A DNA stretch of 64,000 bases from Herbaspirillum rubrisubalbicans. Lineage in GTDB: Bacteria > Pseudomonadota > Gammaproteobacteria > Burkholderiales > Burkholderiaceae_D. This document shows, piece by piece, positions 43,378 through 53,006 of this stretch (position 1 is the stretch's first letter; every line of letters begins with the position of its first letter). The notes under the pieces are model-generated. The model did no database searches and was not told the DNA's origin. It saw nothing but the letters and a program-made list of their open reading frames with translations. The stretch covers positions 5,022,001 to 5,086,000 of the forward strand of contig NZ_CP024996.1 of assembly GCF_003719195.1 (NCBI RefSeq), written 5' to 3'. The position numbers were made by a program, and so were the translations under genes.

Positions 43378-44586
43378 CTACGCTGGACTGACCAGTTGGC
43401 GCACGATGTGCTCACCAATGGCCAGCGAGGAGGTCGCCCCCGGTGAGGGTGCGTTACGGATGTGGGTGACGCGGCGGCTCTGGCGGATCACGAAGTCGTC
43501 CACCAGACGCCCATCGCGCTCCATGGCCTGCGCGCGAATGCCGCGTACCGCCGGGGTAACGCTCACCTCGGCCAGCGAGGGCACGTAGCGCGCCGCTTCG
43601 CGCACGAATACCTTGGCGCTGAGGACGGTCTTGAGCTCGCGCAGCGTCGCCGGCACATTGCGGCCGGCGAATTTCCAGAAACCCGGATAACCCAGGTAGT
43701 CGGCAATATCACGCAGGCTGAAACAATCGCCCAGGTAGTTTTCGCGGCCCAGCGAGATGAAGGCATTGGGACCGATCGTCATCTGGCCATCAATGCGCTT
43801 GGTGAAATGCACCCCCAGGAAGGGGAAACGCGGATCGGGCACGGGATAGATCAGGCCCTTGACGTGTGTCTTGAAGGCTTCGTCGATGACGTAGTACTGC
43901 CCGAAGAAAGGCACGATGCGCGGGGTGGCGCTGTCGCCCGAGTGCTGTGCCAGGCGGTCTGATTGCAGGCCACTGCAGGCGATGGCCGCGTCGAAGGCCT
44001 GCGCGTGCAGCTCGCCGGACTGCAGTTCAATATGCACCTGCTCACCCCGTTCGACAATGCGGCGCACCGCGGCATTGAGGCGGATAGTGCCACCGCGCTC
44101 CTCGATCTCCTGCGCCATGCGCTGGGCAATGCGGCCATAGCTGACGATGGCCGTGCGCGGCGAATACAGAGCCCGCAGGCCGACGCAGTTGGGTTCGATC
44201 TCGCGCAGGCGACCGGCATCGATCATTTCCACATCCGGCACGCCATTGGCCAAGGCCTTGCGGTAGATGGCTTCCAGCCGCGGCAACTCCTCTTGGGTGA
44301 GCGCCACCACCACCTTGCCGCATTCGTCATAGGGCAGCGCGTTCTGTTGGCAATAGGACTGGACCAGTTGCACTCCGCGCCGGCACAGTGTGGCTTTCAG
44401 GCCGCCCGGTTCATAGTAGAGCCCGGCATGGACCACGCCGGAATTATGGCTGGATTGGTGGCGGGCCACCGCATCTTCCTTCTCGAAGACGGTGACCTCG
44501 ACATCGGGACGATCCAGCAACAACTGACGGGCCACGGCCAGGCCGTTGATGCCGCCACCGATGATGGCATAGCGCAGGGGTCTCAT
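43378..44586 (-). CDS. lhgO: L-2-hydroxyglutarate oxidase/dehydrogenase
   Basis: LhgO oxidises L-2-hydroxyglutarate to 2-oxoglutarate, passing electrons to oxygen or the quinone pool. The 402-residue flavoprotein has the FAD motif YAIIGGGINGLAVARQLL at the N terminus, VFEKEDAVARHQSSHNSGVVHAGLYY directly after it, and the C-terminal SPGATSSLAIGEHIV segment. This combination is characteristic of LhgO. Its start overlaps the stop of the upstream TetR gene (ATGA), so both are in one transcription unit. Confidence 0.92.
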   Translation of the reverse strand: MRPLRYAIIGGGINGLAVARQLLLDRPDVEVTVFEKEDAVARHQSSHNSGVVHAGLYYEPGGLKATLCRRGVQLVQSYCQQNALPYDECGKVVVALTQEELPRLEAIYRKALANGVPDVEMIDAGRLREIEPNCVGLRALYSPRTAIVSYGRIAQRMAQEIEERGGTIRLNAAVRRIVERGEQVHIELQSGELHAQAFDAAIACSGLQSDRLAQHSGDSATPRIVPFFGQYYVIDEAFKTHVKGLIYPVPDPRFPFLGVHFTKRIDGQMTIGPNAFISLGRENYLGDCFSLRDIADYLGYPGFWKFAGRNVPATLRELKTVLSAKVFVREAARYVPSLAEVSVTPAVRGIRAQAMERDGRLVDDFVIRQSRRVTHIRNAPSPGATSSLAIGEHIVRQLVSPA

Positions 44587-45224
44587 GAGCTTGGTATTGA
44601 TCCTGAAAGTACGCTTTCCAACGGTAGCATCGCGGGCTGCAGGGTCGCGGCCAGGCGCGCGCTGGAGACGCCATCGCGTGCGCCCAGCGCCAAGCCATTG
44701 AGAAAGCTGGTGTAGAAATCCCCCAGGGCGGTGACATCGGCATCGGCCCGGATCTCGCCTTCGCGCTGGGCCTGCAGCAGGCGCGCGCGGATTTCGTTGC
44801 GGCGCTTGTGGCGACGTTGCGAGAGCGCATCACTGTGCTCGCTGTTCTCGGGCGCACAGTTGATGGCCGAGACCACCACCATGCAACCCTTGCCGACCGG
44901 CAAGCCGGGCAGCGTGGTCTTGCCGGAATACATGCGCACGCTGGCGCGCAGCATGGCCAGCAGATCCTGGTAAATGCCTTTGCCTGCCTGCAACAGGCGC
45001 AAGGGCTCGGCGCTGACGGTGCGCGCATAGACCTCCACGACTTCACGAAAGAGCGCATCCTTGTCGCCAAAGGCGGCATAGAGACTGGGCGCCTTCACCC
45101 CGATGGCCGCAGTCAGGTCGGCCATGGTGGTGCCTTCGTAGCCCTTGCTCCAGAACACTTGCATGGCCTGATGCAGCGCCTGTTCACGGTCGAAGCTGCG
45201 CGGGCGGCCGCGGGTTTTTATCAT
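44583..45224 (-). CDS. TetR/AcrR-family transcriptional regulator
   Basis: The 213-residue product has a TetR HTH at about residues 10-55 (FDREQALHQAMQVFWSKGYEGTTMADLTAAIGVKAPSLYAAFGDKDALF) and a helical ligand domain with the GKGCMVV segment of the AcrR/NemR-like subgroup. It is the first gene of a two-gene unit with lhgO. A perfect inverted repeat lies 18 bases before its start, so autoregulation and lhgO control are likely. Confidence 0.92.
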   Translation of the reverse strand: MIKTRGRPRSFDREQALHQAMQVFWSKGYEGTTMADLTAAIGVKAPSLYAAFGDKDALFREVVEVYARTVSAEPLRLLQAGKGIYQDLLAMLRASVRMYSGKTTLPGLPVGKGCMVVVSAINCAPENSEHSDALSQRRHKRRNEIRARLLQAQREGEIRADADVTALGDFYTSFLNGLALGARDGVSSARLAATLQPAMLPLESVLSGSIPSS

Positions 45225-45242
45225 CGGTTTCCTTTGCAGGGT

Positions 45243-45260
45243 ATTACCCCTGGCGGTAAT
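45243..45260. promoter_or_regulatory. Candidate TetR operator
   Basis: ATTACC-N6-GGTAAT is a perfect 18-base inverted repeat starting 18 bases upstream of the TetR-lhgO unit. Size and position fit a TetR dimer site. Confidence 0.55.
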
Positions 45261-45454
45261 GGTATTGCCTGGCAGTGTAGTTTATTTTAATCAGCGTTAC
45301 AAAAATAAATCACCAGCCCTTGAACTTTGGTCGCGACGTTCCTATTATCTAATGCTCGTTACATAAATAAATGGTGACGAGCCACATCATTCATCAAAGA
45401 TTAACCCGGCAATACAGAACCCAGCATTTGACGGCACCATCGAAAGGACATGCC

Positions 45455-47560
45455 ATGAGCCGCAAGACCCGAATAGAAAACTACCGCAACATCGGTATCA
45501 GCGCGCATATCGACGCGGGCAAGACCACGACCACCGAGCGCATTCTTTTTTATACGGGTGTGAACCACAAGATCGGTGAAGTGCATAACGGTGCGGCCAC
45601 CATGGACTGGATGGAGCAGGAGCAGGAACGCGGCATCACCATCACCTCGGCGGCCACCACGGCCTTCTGGAAAGGCATGGCCGGCAATTATCCCGAGCAT
45701 CGCATCAACATCATCGACACCCCCGGTCACGTGGACTTCACCATCGAGGTGGAGCGCTCCATGCGCGTGCTCGATGGCGCGGTGATGGTGTATGACTCGG
45801 TGGGCGGCGTGCAGCCGCAGTCCGAGACCGTCTGGCGCCAGGCCAACAAGTACAAGGTGCCGCGCATTGCCTTCGTCAACAAGATGGACCGCGTCGGCGC
45901 CGACTTCTTCCGCGTGCAGAAGCAGATCGAGGAACGCCTCAAGGGTCGTGCCGTTCCCATCCAGATTCCGGTGGGCGCGGAAGACCATTTCTCGGGCGTG
46001 ATCGACCTGGTCAAGATGAAGGCCATCATCTGGGATGAGGCCAGCCAGGGCGTGCTGTTCAAGTACGAAGACATCCCGCTGGAGCTGGAGGACACCGCAC
46101 GCCAATGGCGCGACCACATGGTCGAGCAGGCCGCCGAAGCCAATGAGGAACTGCTGGAGAAATATCTCTCCGGCAATCCCCTGACCGAAGACGACATCAA
46201 GCGCGGCCTGCGCCTGCGCACGGTGGCCAACGAGATCGTGCCGATGCTGGCCGGTTCCGCCTTCAAGAACAAGGGCGTGCAAGCCATGCTGGATGCGGTG
46301 ATCGATTACCTGCCGTCACCCGTGGACGTGCCAGCCATTGCCGGGCATGGCGAGGACGATAGCGAGATCGAGCGCCATCCTTCGGATGAAGAACCGTTCT
46401 CGGCGCTGGCCTTCAAGATCATGACCGATCCCTTCGTGGGTCAGTTGACCTTCTTCCGCGTGTATTCCGGCATCGTCAATTCGGGCGACACGGTCTACAA
46501 CCCGGTCAAGGGCAAGAAGGAACGCCTGGGCCGCATCCTGCAGATGCACGCCAACGAGCGCAAGGAGATCAAGGAAGTGTTCGCTGGCGACATCGCTGCG
46601 GCCGTGGGTCTGAAGGATGTGACTACTGGCGACACGCTGTCGGACCCGGAGCATCCCATTATCCTGGAACGCATGATCTTCCCCGAGCCGGTGATCTCGC
46701 AGGCAGTGGAGCCCAAGACCAAGGCCGACCAGGAAAAGATGGGCATCGCCTTGAATCGCCTGGCACAGGAAGATCCGTCCTTCCGCGTACATACCGATGA
46801 GGAATCAGGCCAGACCATCATGTCGGGCATGGGCGAGCTGCACCTGGAAATTCTGGTCGACCGGATGAAGCGCGAGTTCAACGTCGAGGCCACGGTCGGC
46901 AAGCCGCAGGTGGCCTATCGTGAAGCGATCCGCAAGGCCGTGGAAGATGTGGAAGGCAAGTTCGTCAAGCAGTCTGGCGGGCGTGGGCAGTATGGTCACG
47001 TGGTGATCAAGCTGGAACCGCAACCGGCCGGCAAGGGCTATGAATTCGTCGATGCCATCAAGGGTGGCGTGGTACCGCGCGAATTCATCCCGGCCGTGGA
47101 CAAGGGCATCCAGGAATCGCTCAAGGCGGGCGTGCTGGCCGGTTACCCGGTGGTCGATGTGAAGGCGACGTTGACCTTCGGTTCATACCACGACGTGGAC
47201 TCCAACGAAAACGCCTTCCGCATGGCCGGCTCGATGGCCTTCAAGGAAGCGATGAAGCGTGCCGGCCCGATGCTCTTGGAGCCGATGATGCAGGTCGAGG
47301 TGGAAACGCCCGAGGAATTCATGGGCAACGTGATGGGCGACCTGTCCTCGCGGCGCGGGATGGTGCAGGGCATGGAAGACATGGTGGGCGGCGGCAAGCT
47401 GGTGCGCGCCGAAGTGCCGCTGTCGGAAATGTTCGGCTACTCGACCACGCTGCGCTCGCTGTCACAGGGGCGGGCGACCTACTCGATGGAGTTCAAGCAC
47501 TATGCCGAGGCACCGCGGCAGGTGGTGGAGCAGTTGTCGGGGAGTAAGGCGAAGGGTTGA
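45455..47560 (+). CDS. fusA: Elongation factor G
   Basis: EF-G drives ribosomal translocation with GTP. The 701-residue product has the GTPase motifs [14 protein letters not shown] (G1), DTPGHVDF (G3) and NKMD (G4) and the full set of C-terminal domains (for example [12 protein letters not shown] and the final MVQGMED...[15 protein letters not shown]). The start at 45455 ([14 protein letters not shown]) aligns with family members; a longer frame upstream is not conserved. It is stand-alone here, outside a str operon (rpsL-rpsG-fusA-tuf), so it is probably the second EF-G copy that many Betaproteobacteria carry. Confidence 0.95.
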   Translation: MSRKTRIENYRNIGISAHIDAGKTTTTERILFYTGVNHKIGEVHNGAATMDWMEQEQERGITITSAATTAFWKGMAGNYPEHRINIIDTPGHVDFTIEVERSMRVLDGAVMVYDSVGGVQPQSETVWRQANKYKVPRIAFVNKMDRVGADFFRVQKQIEERLKGRAVPIQIPVGAEDHFSGVIDLVKMKAIIWDEASQGVLFKYEDIPLELEDTARQWRDHMVEQAAEANEELLEKYLSGNPLTEDDIKRGLRLRTVANEIVPMLAGSAFKNKGVQAMLDAVIDYLPSPVDVPAIAGHGEDDSEIERHPSDEEPFSALAFKIMTDPFVGQLTFFRVYSGIVNSGDTVYNPVKGKKERLGRILQMHANERKEIKEVFAGDIAAAVGLKDVTTGDTLSDPEHPIILERMIFPEPVISQAVEPKTKADQEKMGIALNRLAQEDPSFRVHTDEESGQTIMSGMGELHLEILVDRMKREFNVEATVGKPQVAYREAIRKAVEDVEGKFVKQSGGRGQYGHVVIKLEPQPAGKGYEFVDAIKGGVVPREFIPAVDKGIQESLKAGVLAGYPVVDVKATLTFGSYHDVDSNENAFRMAGSMAFKEAMKRAGPMLLEPMMQVEVETPEEFMGNVMGDLSSRRGMVQGMEDMVGGGKLVRAEVPLSEMFGYSTTLRSLSQGRATYSMEFKHYAEAPRQVVEQLSGSKAKG

Positions 47561-47584
47561 CCTTCGCTGGCCTCAGCGTGACGA

Positions 47585-47618
47585 AGCCGATGTATCTTGC
47601 GATGCATCGGCTTTTTTT
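47585..47618 (+). terminator. Terminator of fusA
   Basis: AGCCGATG-T-ATC pairs with GAT-G-CATCGGCT around TTGC, followed by TTTTTTT. It lies 25 bases after the fusA stop. Confidence 0.85.
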
Positions 47619-47648
47619 CAGCTAGGCAGATGAGAGAAAACAAAGCGC

Positions 47649-47688
47649 AAAAACAAAAACGCCCCATTCTTTCGAATGAGGCGTTTTA
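47649..47688 (-). terminator. Terminator of tRNA-Asp
   Basis: On the minus strand ACGCC-T-CATTC pairs with GAATG-G-GGCGT around GAAA-type loop bases, followed by TTTTTGTTTTT. It lies two bases after the tRNA 3' end. Confidence 0.8.
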
Positions 47689-47690
47689 TT

Positions 47691-47767
47691 TGGCGGAGCG
47701 GACGGGGCTCGAACCCGCGACCCCCGGCGTGACAGGCCGGTATTCTAACCAACTGAACTACCACTCC
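47691..47767 (-). tRNA. tRNA-Asp (anticodon GTC)
   Basis: The 77-nt sequence folds as a cloverleaf: acceptor GGAGTGG/CCGCTCC, D arm with AGTTGGTTAGA, anticodon loop CTGTCAC with GTC, T arm GCGGG-TTCGAGC-CCCGT, discriminator G and an encoded CCA end. All the usual invariant bases are present. It stands alone between fusA and the nitroreductase gene, with its own terminator. Confidence 0.96.
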
Positions 47768-47877
47768 TAAAACCGTTTCAGCCGTCCTTGCTTGCTGAAA
47801 GATCGCTATTATAGGAGAGACTTTTTCAAAAAGCCAGGCCTTTTTTAGAAAATTGCGAAATTTTTTACGACCCGGCT

Positions 47878-48471
47878 TCAGGCCTTGAATTTGCCCTCGA
47901 ACGCCAGCTTGGACAGCGGCTCGCGCGGGCTCGGTACTTCACGCGCCTGCAGGCCTTCGGGCAGGGTCGACTTGTCGCCCAGCTTGCCTACCACCACCAT
48001 GGCTTCCACCGAGAATTCGGCCGGCACATTCAGTTCGGTACGGGCGCGCTCCTTGTCGAAGCCGGCCATGCCGTGGGCGTGCCAACCGGACAGCGAAGCT
48101 TGCAGGGCCAGGTAGCCCCAGGCCGAGCCGGTGTCGAAGGAATGGGTCGGGGCCGGCACGGCTTCCGTGGCGCCCGGGGGGACCATCACGGTGCGCGAGA
48201 GCACCACGATCAGGGCCGAGGCGTTGGCGCACCAGCTGCGGTTGAATTCATTCAACAGGCCCAGCAGGCTATCCCAGGCCGGGGTGCCGCGACGCGCATA
48301 GACGAAGCGCCAGGGTTGGGCATTGTAGGCCGAAGGCGCCCAGCGGGCGGCTTCCAGGAAGGTCAGCACGGTCTCTTCGGAAATCTCGGCGGCGCTGTAG
48401 GCGCGCGGGGACCAGCGGTTCAGGAATTGCGGATCGATGGGATAGTCGGCATTGCGTGGATTGGCAGACAT
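47878..48471 (-). CDS. Nitroreductase-family oxidoreductase
   Basis: The 197-residue product is an FMN-dependent nitroreductase-like enzyme. It begins MSANPRNADYPIDPQFLNRWSPRAYS, with the RWSPRAYSAAEI segment, LEAARWAPSAYNAQPWRFVYARR (FMN site) and WGYLALQASLSGWHAHGMAGFD being diagnostic. The start at 48471 was chosen from the family N terminus. The substrate is not known; members reduce nitro compounds, quinones or unsaturated acids with NAD(P)H. Confidence 0.88.
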   Translation of the reverse strand: MSANPRNADYPIDPQFLNRWSPRAYSAAEISEETVLTFLEAARWAPSAYNAQPWRFVYARRGTPAWDSLLGLLNEFNRSWCANASALIVVLSRTVMVPPGATEAVPAPTHSFDTGSAWGYLALQASLSGWHAHGMAGFDKERARTELNVPAEFSVEAMVVVGKLGDKSTLPEGLQAREVPSPREPLSKLAFEGKFKA

Positions 48472-48564
48472 GTTCTTGTTCCTTTGCAGAGGGTTGAAGG
48501 ACGATTCAGACAGCCGGCATCTTAGCAGCGCCCTCTTTTTCCTGCAGAGCAGTGGCACACAGCC

Positions 48565-48600
48565 ATAAAAAAACCCGCGCACCTTGCGGCGGCGGGTTAA
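48565..48600 (-). terminator. Terminator of mnmE
   Basis: On the minus strand AACCCGC/GCGGGTT form the stem and a TTTTTTT run follows. It lies about 180 bases after the mnmE stop, in the 306-base gap before the nitroreductase gene, which holds no gene. Confidence 0.7.
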
Positions 48601-48777
48601 ATCCAATTCTCAGGGGTGATGAATTGGAGGGGGAGGAACTTCAGAATAACGATGCTCCTCTTTCACCTCCAAGCTTTTTACACGCTGTAACATCCGTTGC
48701 AATTGAGCAGTGGAACTTAGGGAATCTGTCAGGAATGAAGACCACGCAGCCACGCCGTCTTCACCTCACTGCCGAGC

Positions 48778-50178
48778 TTACTTGCCGATACAGAAGCGCG
48801 AGAAGATCACCCCCAGCAAATCATCCGACGTGAACTTGCCGGTGATGCTGGAGAGCCGCTCCTGCGCCAGGCGCAGCTCTTCGGCAAACAGATCCAGTGC
48901 ATGGTCGCCGGCTTCATTGTCCAGCGCGGCATGAGCAGCAGCATGGGCCAGATGCTCATCGGCCGCCTTCAATGCCAGCAGGTGCCGCTCGCGGGCAAGA
49001 TAGCGCGACTCCACCGTCTGCTGCCAACCGGCGATGCGCAACAGCTCGGCACGCAGCAGGTCCACGCCCTGCCCTTCGGCCGCCGACAGATAGACATGGG
49101 TGGCGTCGGACATCTTGTCCACGGCCGGCTTGTGCCCGGAACGGTCGATCTTGTTCCAGATGCGGATGATGGGCACGCCATCGGGGAAGCGCGCGGTGAT
49201 CTTTTCATCTTCCAGGGTCGGGCCGCGATCAGCGTCCAGCATATGCAGGATGACGTCGGCCTTGGCCACCTCGGCCCAGGTACGCTCGATGCCGATGCGT
49301 TCGACTTCATCCGGGCCACTACCATCCTCGCCCGCTTCGCGAATGCCGGCGGTGTCGATGATGTTCAGGGGCATCCCTTCGATCTGGATGGTCTGGGTGA
49401 CCTTGTCGCGGGTGGTGCCGGCAATGGGGGTGACGATGGCCACGTCCGAGCCGGCCAGCACGTTCAGCAGCGAAGACTTGCCTACGTTGGGCTTGCCGGC
49501 CAGCACGGCATTGAGGCCGTCGCGCAGCAGCGCACCTTGCGCGGCGTGCTTGAAGACGTCTTCCAGCGTACTGCGGATGGTGGCGAGCTGGCCACGGGCA
49601 TCGCTCTGCTGCAAGAAATCGATTTCCTCTTCGGGGAAGTCCAGCGTGGCTTCCACCAACATACGCAGGCGCGTGACCTGGTCCACCAGTTCATGGATCA
49701 CCTTGGAGAAGGCCCCCGAGAGCGATTCGGAAGCCGACTTGGCCGCCGCCTCAGTGGTGGCTTCGATCAGGTCGGCCACGGCCTCGGCCTGGGCCAGGTC
49801 GATCTTGTCGTTCAAGAAGGCACGCTGGGTGAATTCACCCGGCTCGGCCAGGCGCAAGCCGATCTCGCTACCGGCCTGCACGCAGCGCGCCAGCAGCATC
49901 TGCATCACCACCGGGCCACCATGGCCCTGCAGTTCCAGCACGTCTTCGCCGGTGTAGGAATGCGGACCAGGGAAATAGATGGCCAGGCCCTGGTCGATGA
50001 CGCTGCCGTCTTCATTCTGGAACGGCAGGTAGGTGGCATGGCGCGGCGCGAGGCTCTCACGCCCGCATACGGCACGCATCACCGGCGTCAGGTTGCGGCC
50101 GGAAATGCGCACCACACCAATGCCGCCGCGTCCGGGTGCGGTGGCGATGGCGGCGATAGGAGAAGAATCTAAAGTCAT
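48778..50178 (-). CDS. mnmE: tRNA uridine-5-carboxymethylaminomethyl modification GTPase
   Basis: MnmE acts with MnmG to modify U34 of certain tRNAs. The 466-residue product has the N-terminal folate-binding TrmE domain ([23 protein letters not shown]), a helical domain and an inserted G domain with [24 protein letters not shown] and NKID. The final CIGK is the conserved C-terminal FC-GK motif with its catalytic Cys. It is the usual neighbour of yidC, downstream of it on the same strand, but a terminator separates the two. Confidence 0.96.
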   Translation of the reverse strand: MTLDSSPIAAIATAPGRGGIGVVRISGRNLTPVMRAVCGRESLAPRHATYLPFQNEDGSVIDQGLAIYFPGPHSYTGEDVLELQGHGGPVVMQMLLARCVQAGSEIGLRLAEPGEFTQRAFLNDKIDLAQAEAVADLIEATTEAAAKSASESLSGAFSKVIHELVDQVTRLRMLVEATLDFPEEEIDFLQQSDARGQLATIRSTLEDVFKHAAQGALLRDGLNAVLAGKPNVGKSSLLNVLAGSDVAIVTPIAGTTRDKVTQTIQIEGMPLNIIDTAGIREAGEDGSGPDEVERIGIERTWAEVAKADVILHMLDADRGPTLEDEKITARFPDGVPIIRIWNKIDRSGHKPAVDKMSDATHVYLSAAEGQGVDLLRAELLRIAGWQQTVESRYLARERHLLALKAADEHLAHAAAHAALDNEAGDHALDLFAEELRLAQERLSSITGKFTSDDLLGVIFSRFCIGK

Positions 50179-50273
50179 CTGCGAATACTTGTTGTTGTGT
50201 TGAACTGAGCCCGCGGCATCCCCCTCGGAGCAACGGCTTTGACAATGTTAACCCCGCTGGCACAGTAGGACCG

Positions 50274-50307
50274 AAAAAAAACCCGTGGATTCCACGGGTT
50301 TTTTCTT
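50274..50307. terminator. Terminator between yidC and mnmE
   Basis: ACCCGTGGA-T-TCCACGGGT is a perfect 9-base palindrome with A8 before it and T6 after it. It ends yidC transcription on the minus strand; by symmetry it can also act on the plus strand. Confidence 0.9.
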
Positions 50308-50327
50308 GGATAGCTGACCAGAATCAC

Positions 50328-52028
50328 TTACTTGGTCTTGCCGCTCTCGATGTTGCGGGTGATCACCCATTGCTGGGCGATAGACAGGATGTTGTTGGTC
50401 ACCCAGTACAGCACCAGGCCGGACGGGAAGAAGAAGAACATCACCGAGAACACCAGCGGCATGAACATCATCACCTTGGCCTGCACCGGATCGGGCGGGG
50501 TCGGGTTGAGCTTGGTCTGCAGGAACATCGAGGCCGCCATGATGATGGGCAGCAAGCCGATAGGCATGTTGAAGTAAGGCAGCGTGCCGAACAGACGATC
50601 CGGTGCCGTCAGGTCATGCACCCAGCCCAGCCACGGTGCGCCGCGCATTTCCACCGAAGCCAGCAGCACCGAGTACAGCGAGATGAACACCGGGATCTGG
50701 ATCACGATAGGCAGACAGCCGCCCAGCGGGTTGATCTTCTCGGTCTTGTAGAGCGCCATCATCTCGCGATTCATGGCCTGCGGATCGTTCTTGTGGCGTT
50801 CGCGGATGGCTTGCATCTTGGGCGAGACCGCCTTCATCTTGGCCATGCTGCGGTAGCTGGCGGCCGACAACGGGAAGAACACCAGCTTGATCAGCACAGT
50901 CAGCAGGATGATGGTCCAGCCCCAGTTGCCCACCAGGTTGTGGATGTGGGTCATCAGCCAGAAGATGGGCTCGGCGATCACGGTCAGGTGGCCGTAGTCA
51001 CGCACCAAGTCCAGGCCCGGGGCAATCGCTTGCAGGGTCTTGGAGACGGTGGGACCGGAATACAGCTGGCTGTCCATGGTCACGCTGGCGTTGGGCGCCA
51101 CCGTGCCCAGCGGCAGAATGGAACCGATCGCATACAGGTTGTCGCCAACCTTCTTGCTGAAGATGTCGCGCTCGGCCTTCTGGGGCGGGATAAAGGCCGA
51201 CACGAAGTAGTGCTGCACCATGGCGATCCAGCCGTTGTCGGCCTTGTTCACGTGCTGCTGCTTGCCGTTGGCGATCTTTTCGAAGTCCAGCTTTTCGAAG
51301 TGTTCGGCATCGCTATAGACGGCCGGGCCGGTGAAGGTGCTGTAGAAGTGCGATTCGCCACCGGGCTTGTTGCCGTCGCGCACCAGTTGCAGGTACAGCG
51401 AAGGATTGATCGGCGCACCGGTGGTGTTGGTCACCGTGTGCTTGACGTCAATCAGGTAGCTGTCGCGCTTGAAGGTGTAGGTCTTGGTCAGCTTCACGCC
51501 GCCCTGCTCGGCCACCAGCACCAGTTGCACTTCATTGCCGTTGTCCAGCGTGCGCGGACCCGGCTGGGCGGTGAAGATGGTCTTGTGGTTGGGGAAGGGA
51601 CCGCCGATCAAGCCCGATTCGGCCAGGTACATGTGGCCCGGTTCGGAGTCGAACAGCACAACGTTCTTGGTCGGATCGACCACGTCGGGTTCCTTCAACA
51701 GTTCCAGGCGCTTCAATTCACCGCCCACGGTATCGATGCTGGCCTTGACCAGGTCGGTGGTGATGGTGATGGTTTCGCCCTTGGTGGCAGCGGCAACCTC
51801 AGCACCCGGCACGGCGCCAGGGGCCGGCGCCGGCGTGCCAGCCTGCGGGACCGGGGAACCGGTCGGGCTGGCGGTGGGCGAGGCCGGATTGGCGGCGGCT
51901 TGCTCCTGAGTCGAAGTGGCCGACGGGAAGAACATCGACTGATGTCCGTTATGGCGCATCCAGCTATCCCAGAGCAGCAGCAGGGAGAAGGAGAATACAA
52001 CCCACAGGACGGTACGTTTGATATCCAT
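50328..52028 (-). CDS. yidC: Membrane protein insertase YidC
   Basis: YidC inserts and folds inner membrane proteins, alone or with SecYEG. The 566-residue product begins with a membrane helix ([23 protein letters not shown]), then a Pro/Ala/Thr-rich linker, the large periplasmic P1 beta domain (about 90-350) and five conserved C-terminal helices. The hydrophilic groove region is around [27 protein letters not shown]. The start at 52028 is 16 bases after yidD. The gene sits in the rpmH-rnpA-yidD-yidC series. Confidence 0.97.
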   Translation of the reverse strand: MDIKRTVLWVVFSFSLLLLWDSWMRHNGHQSMFFPSATSTQEQAAANPASPTASPTGSPVPQAGTPAPAPGAVPGAEVAAATKGETITITTDLVKASIDTVGGELKRLELLKEPDVVDPTKNVVLFDSEPGHMYLAESGLIGGPFPNHKTIFTAQPGPRTLDNGNEVQLVLVAEQGGVKLTKTYTFKRDSYLIDVKHTVTNTTGAPINPSLYLQLVRDGNKPGGESHFYSTFTGPAVYSDAEHFEKLDFEKIANGKQQHVNKADNGWIAMVQHYFVSAFIPPQKAERDIFSKKVGDNLYAIGSILPLGTVAPNASVTMDSQLYSGPTVSKTLQAIAPGLDLVRDYGHLTVIAEPIFWLMTHIHNLVGNWGWTIILLTVLIKLVFFPLSAASYRSMAKMKAVSPKMQAIRERHKNDPQAMNREMMALYKTEKINPLGGCLPIVIQIPVFISLYSVLLASVEMRGAPWLGWVHDLTAPDRLFGTLPYFNMPIGLLPIIMAASMFLQTKLNPTPPDPVQAKVMMFMPLVFSVMFFFFPSGLVLYWVTNNILSIAQQWVITRNIESGKTK

Positions 52029-52044
52029 ATGCGTATTGATGAGT

Positions 52045-52410
52045 TCAGGAGTGGCTGCAACCGTCAGCGGCCACAGGGGGAGAAACCCGCGCAGCCGAGG
52101 GCTGCGGCGAAGTAGAGGGGGAGTCAGATACACACCCGGAAGCGGACCCGGCAGAGGTAGATGAAGACGCTTGCATCGCCTGCGCACGCGCCTGCTCCGA
52201 GCCGGGCACGAAGTCCAGGCCACCGGGATGCCAGGGATGACACTTGCACAGGCGCTTGCCGGCCAACAGGCTGCCCTTGAGCGCGCCATGCAGGCGCACC
52301 GCCTCGGCAGCGTAGTCGGAACAGCTGGGATAGAAACGGCAATTCTGCCCCAGGAAAGGGCTCACTCCCAGCTTGTAGGCACGTAACAGCAGGAGCAGAG
52401 GCGTCTTCAT
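52045..52410 (-). CDS. yidD: Membrane protein insertion efficiency factor YidD
   Basis: YidD is a small membrane-associated protein that aids YidC-dependent insertion. The first 75 or so residues carry the family motifs [29 protein letters not shown] and [16 protein letters not shown] with conserved cysteines. About 45 further residues, rich in Ser, Ala and Pro, form a tail longer than in most homologues. The start at 52410 drops one duplicate Met. It lies between rnpA and yidC, as in most Proteobacteria. Confidence 0.92.
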   Translation of the reverse strand: MKTPLLLLLRAYKLGVSPFLGQNCRFYPSCSDYAAEAVRLHGALKGSLLAGKRLCKCHPWHPGGLDFVPGSEQARAQAMQASSSTSAGSASGCVSDSPSTSPQPSAARVSPPVAADGCSHS

Positions 52411-52428
52411 CACTTCCGGTTTTCCTGG

Positions 52429-52842
52429 CTATTTCCTGGCGAACGCAGCCGCGCTCGGCAGGAAGGCGAACAATTGCGTCAGTTCGGCACGCAGCATGGC
52501 CTTGACGACCGCACTGCGGGCCGGATCTTTCCTGGTATTGACCGGGCGCGACAGGCGCACGATGCAGTCCACGGCAGGCAGTTGCGCCTGACGAAACAGC
52601 TCGCGCGTGGCCCGTTTGATCGTGTTGCGGGTCACCGCACGCGGCGCCAGCCGCTTGGCCGCCACCACGCCCAGACGGGCTTGCGACAGACTGTTGCGGC
52701 GGGCGTACAACACGAAATGCTCGGTACGATACACGGGGCGCAAACGAAAAACGGATGAAAACTCATCCGTTTTAACGATTCGCCGATCGCGTGGGAAGTC
52801 GCCTGCTTGACGTGCTGGAAGCGGTGAACGGACGTCCGTCAC
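52429..52842 (-). CDS. rnpA: Ribonuclease P protein component
   Basis: RnpA is the protein subunit of RNase P, which matures the 5' ends of tRNAs. The 137-residue product has the RIVKTDEFSSVF N-terminal region, the RNR-like motif in RLGVVAAKRLAPRAVTRNTIKRATRELFR and a basic profile. The first 20 residues are not conserved, so a later start is possible. It is 26 bases downstream of rpmH. Confidence 0.94.
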   Translation of the reverse strand: MTDVRSPLPARQAGDFPRDRRIVKTDEFSSVFRLRPVYRTEHFVLYARRNSLSQARLGVVAAKRLAPRAVTRNTIKRATRELFRQAQLPAVDCIVRLSRPVNTRKDPARSAVVKAMLRAELTQLFAFLPSAAAFARK

Positions 52843-52868
52843 ACGAAACGGCAGCGCAAAGCCCCGGC

Positions 52869-53006
52869 TTAAACTGCAGCCAGACGCTTGCGGCCCTTGG
52901 CGCGACGGGCGTTGATCACGGCACGGCCGCCACGGGTGGCCATACGGGCACGGAAACCATGGGTACGCTTGCGACGCACGACGGAAGGTTGGTAAGTACG
53001 TTTCAT
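52869..53006 (-). CDS. rpmH: 50S ribosomal protein L34
   Basis: The 45-residue product begins [10 protein letters not shown], continues [17 protein letters not shown], and ends [11 protein letters not shown]. This is the L34 sequence, very basic and highly conserved. It is the first gene of the leftward rpmH-rnpA-yidD-yidC series. A good promoter lies about 270 bases upstream. In most genomes dnaA is on the other side of this gene; it is not here. Confidence 0.98.
   Translation of the reverse strand: MKRTYQPSVVRRKRTHGFRARMATRGGRAVINARRAKGRKRLAAV

Noticed and set aside
47691..47767. tRNA-Asp as an integration site
   Set aside because: No integrase gene or repeated copy of the tRNA end was seen nearby.
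47822..47848. A/T-flanked inverted repeat after the nitroreductase gene
   Set aside because: The pairing AAAAAG...CTTTTT has a mismatched core and is too weak to call a terminator.
50370..52115. Plus-strand open frame of 581 codons opposite yidC
   Set aside because: It is antisense to yidC, with a His/Gln/Arg-rich translation typical of shadows.
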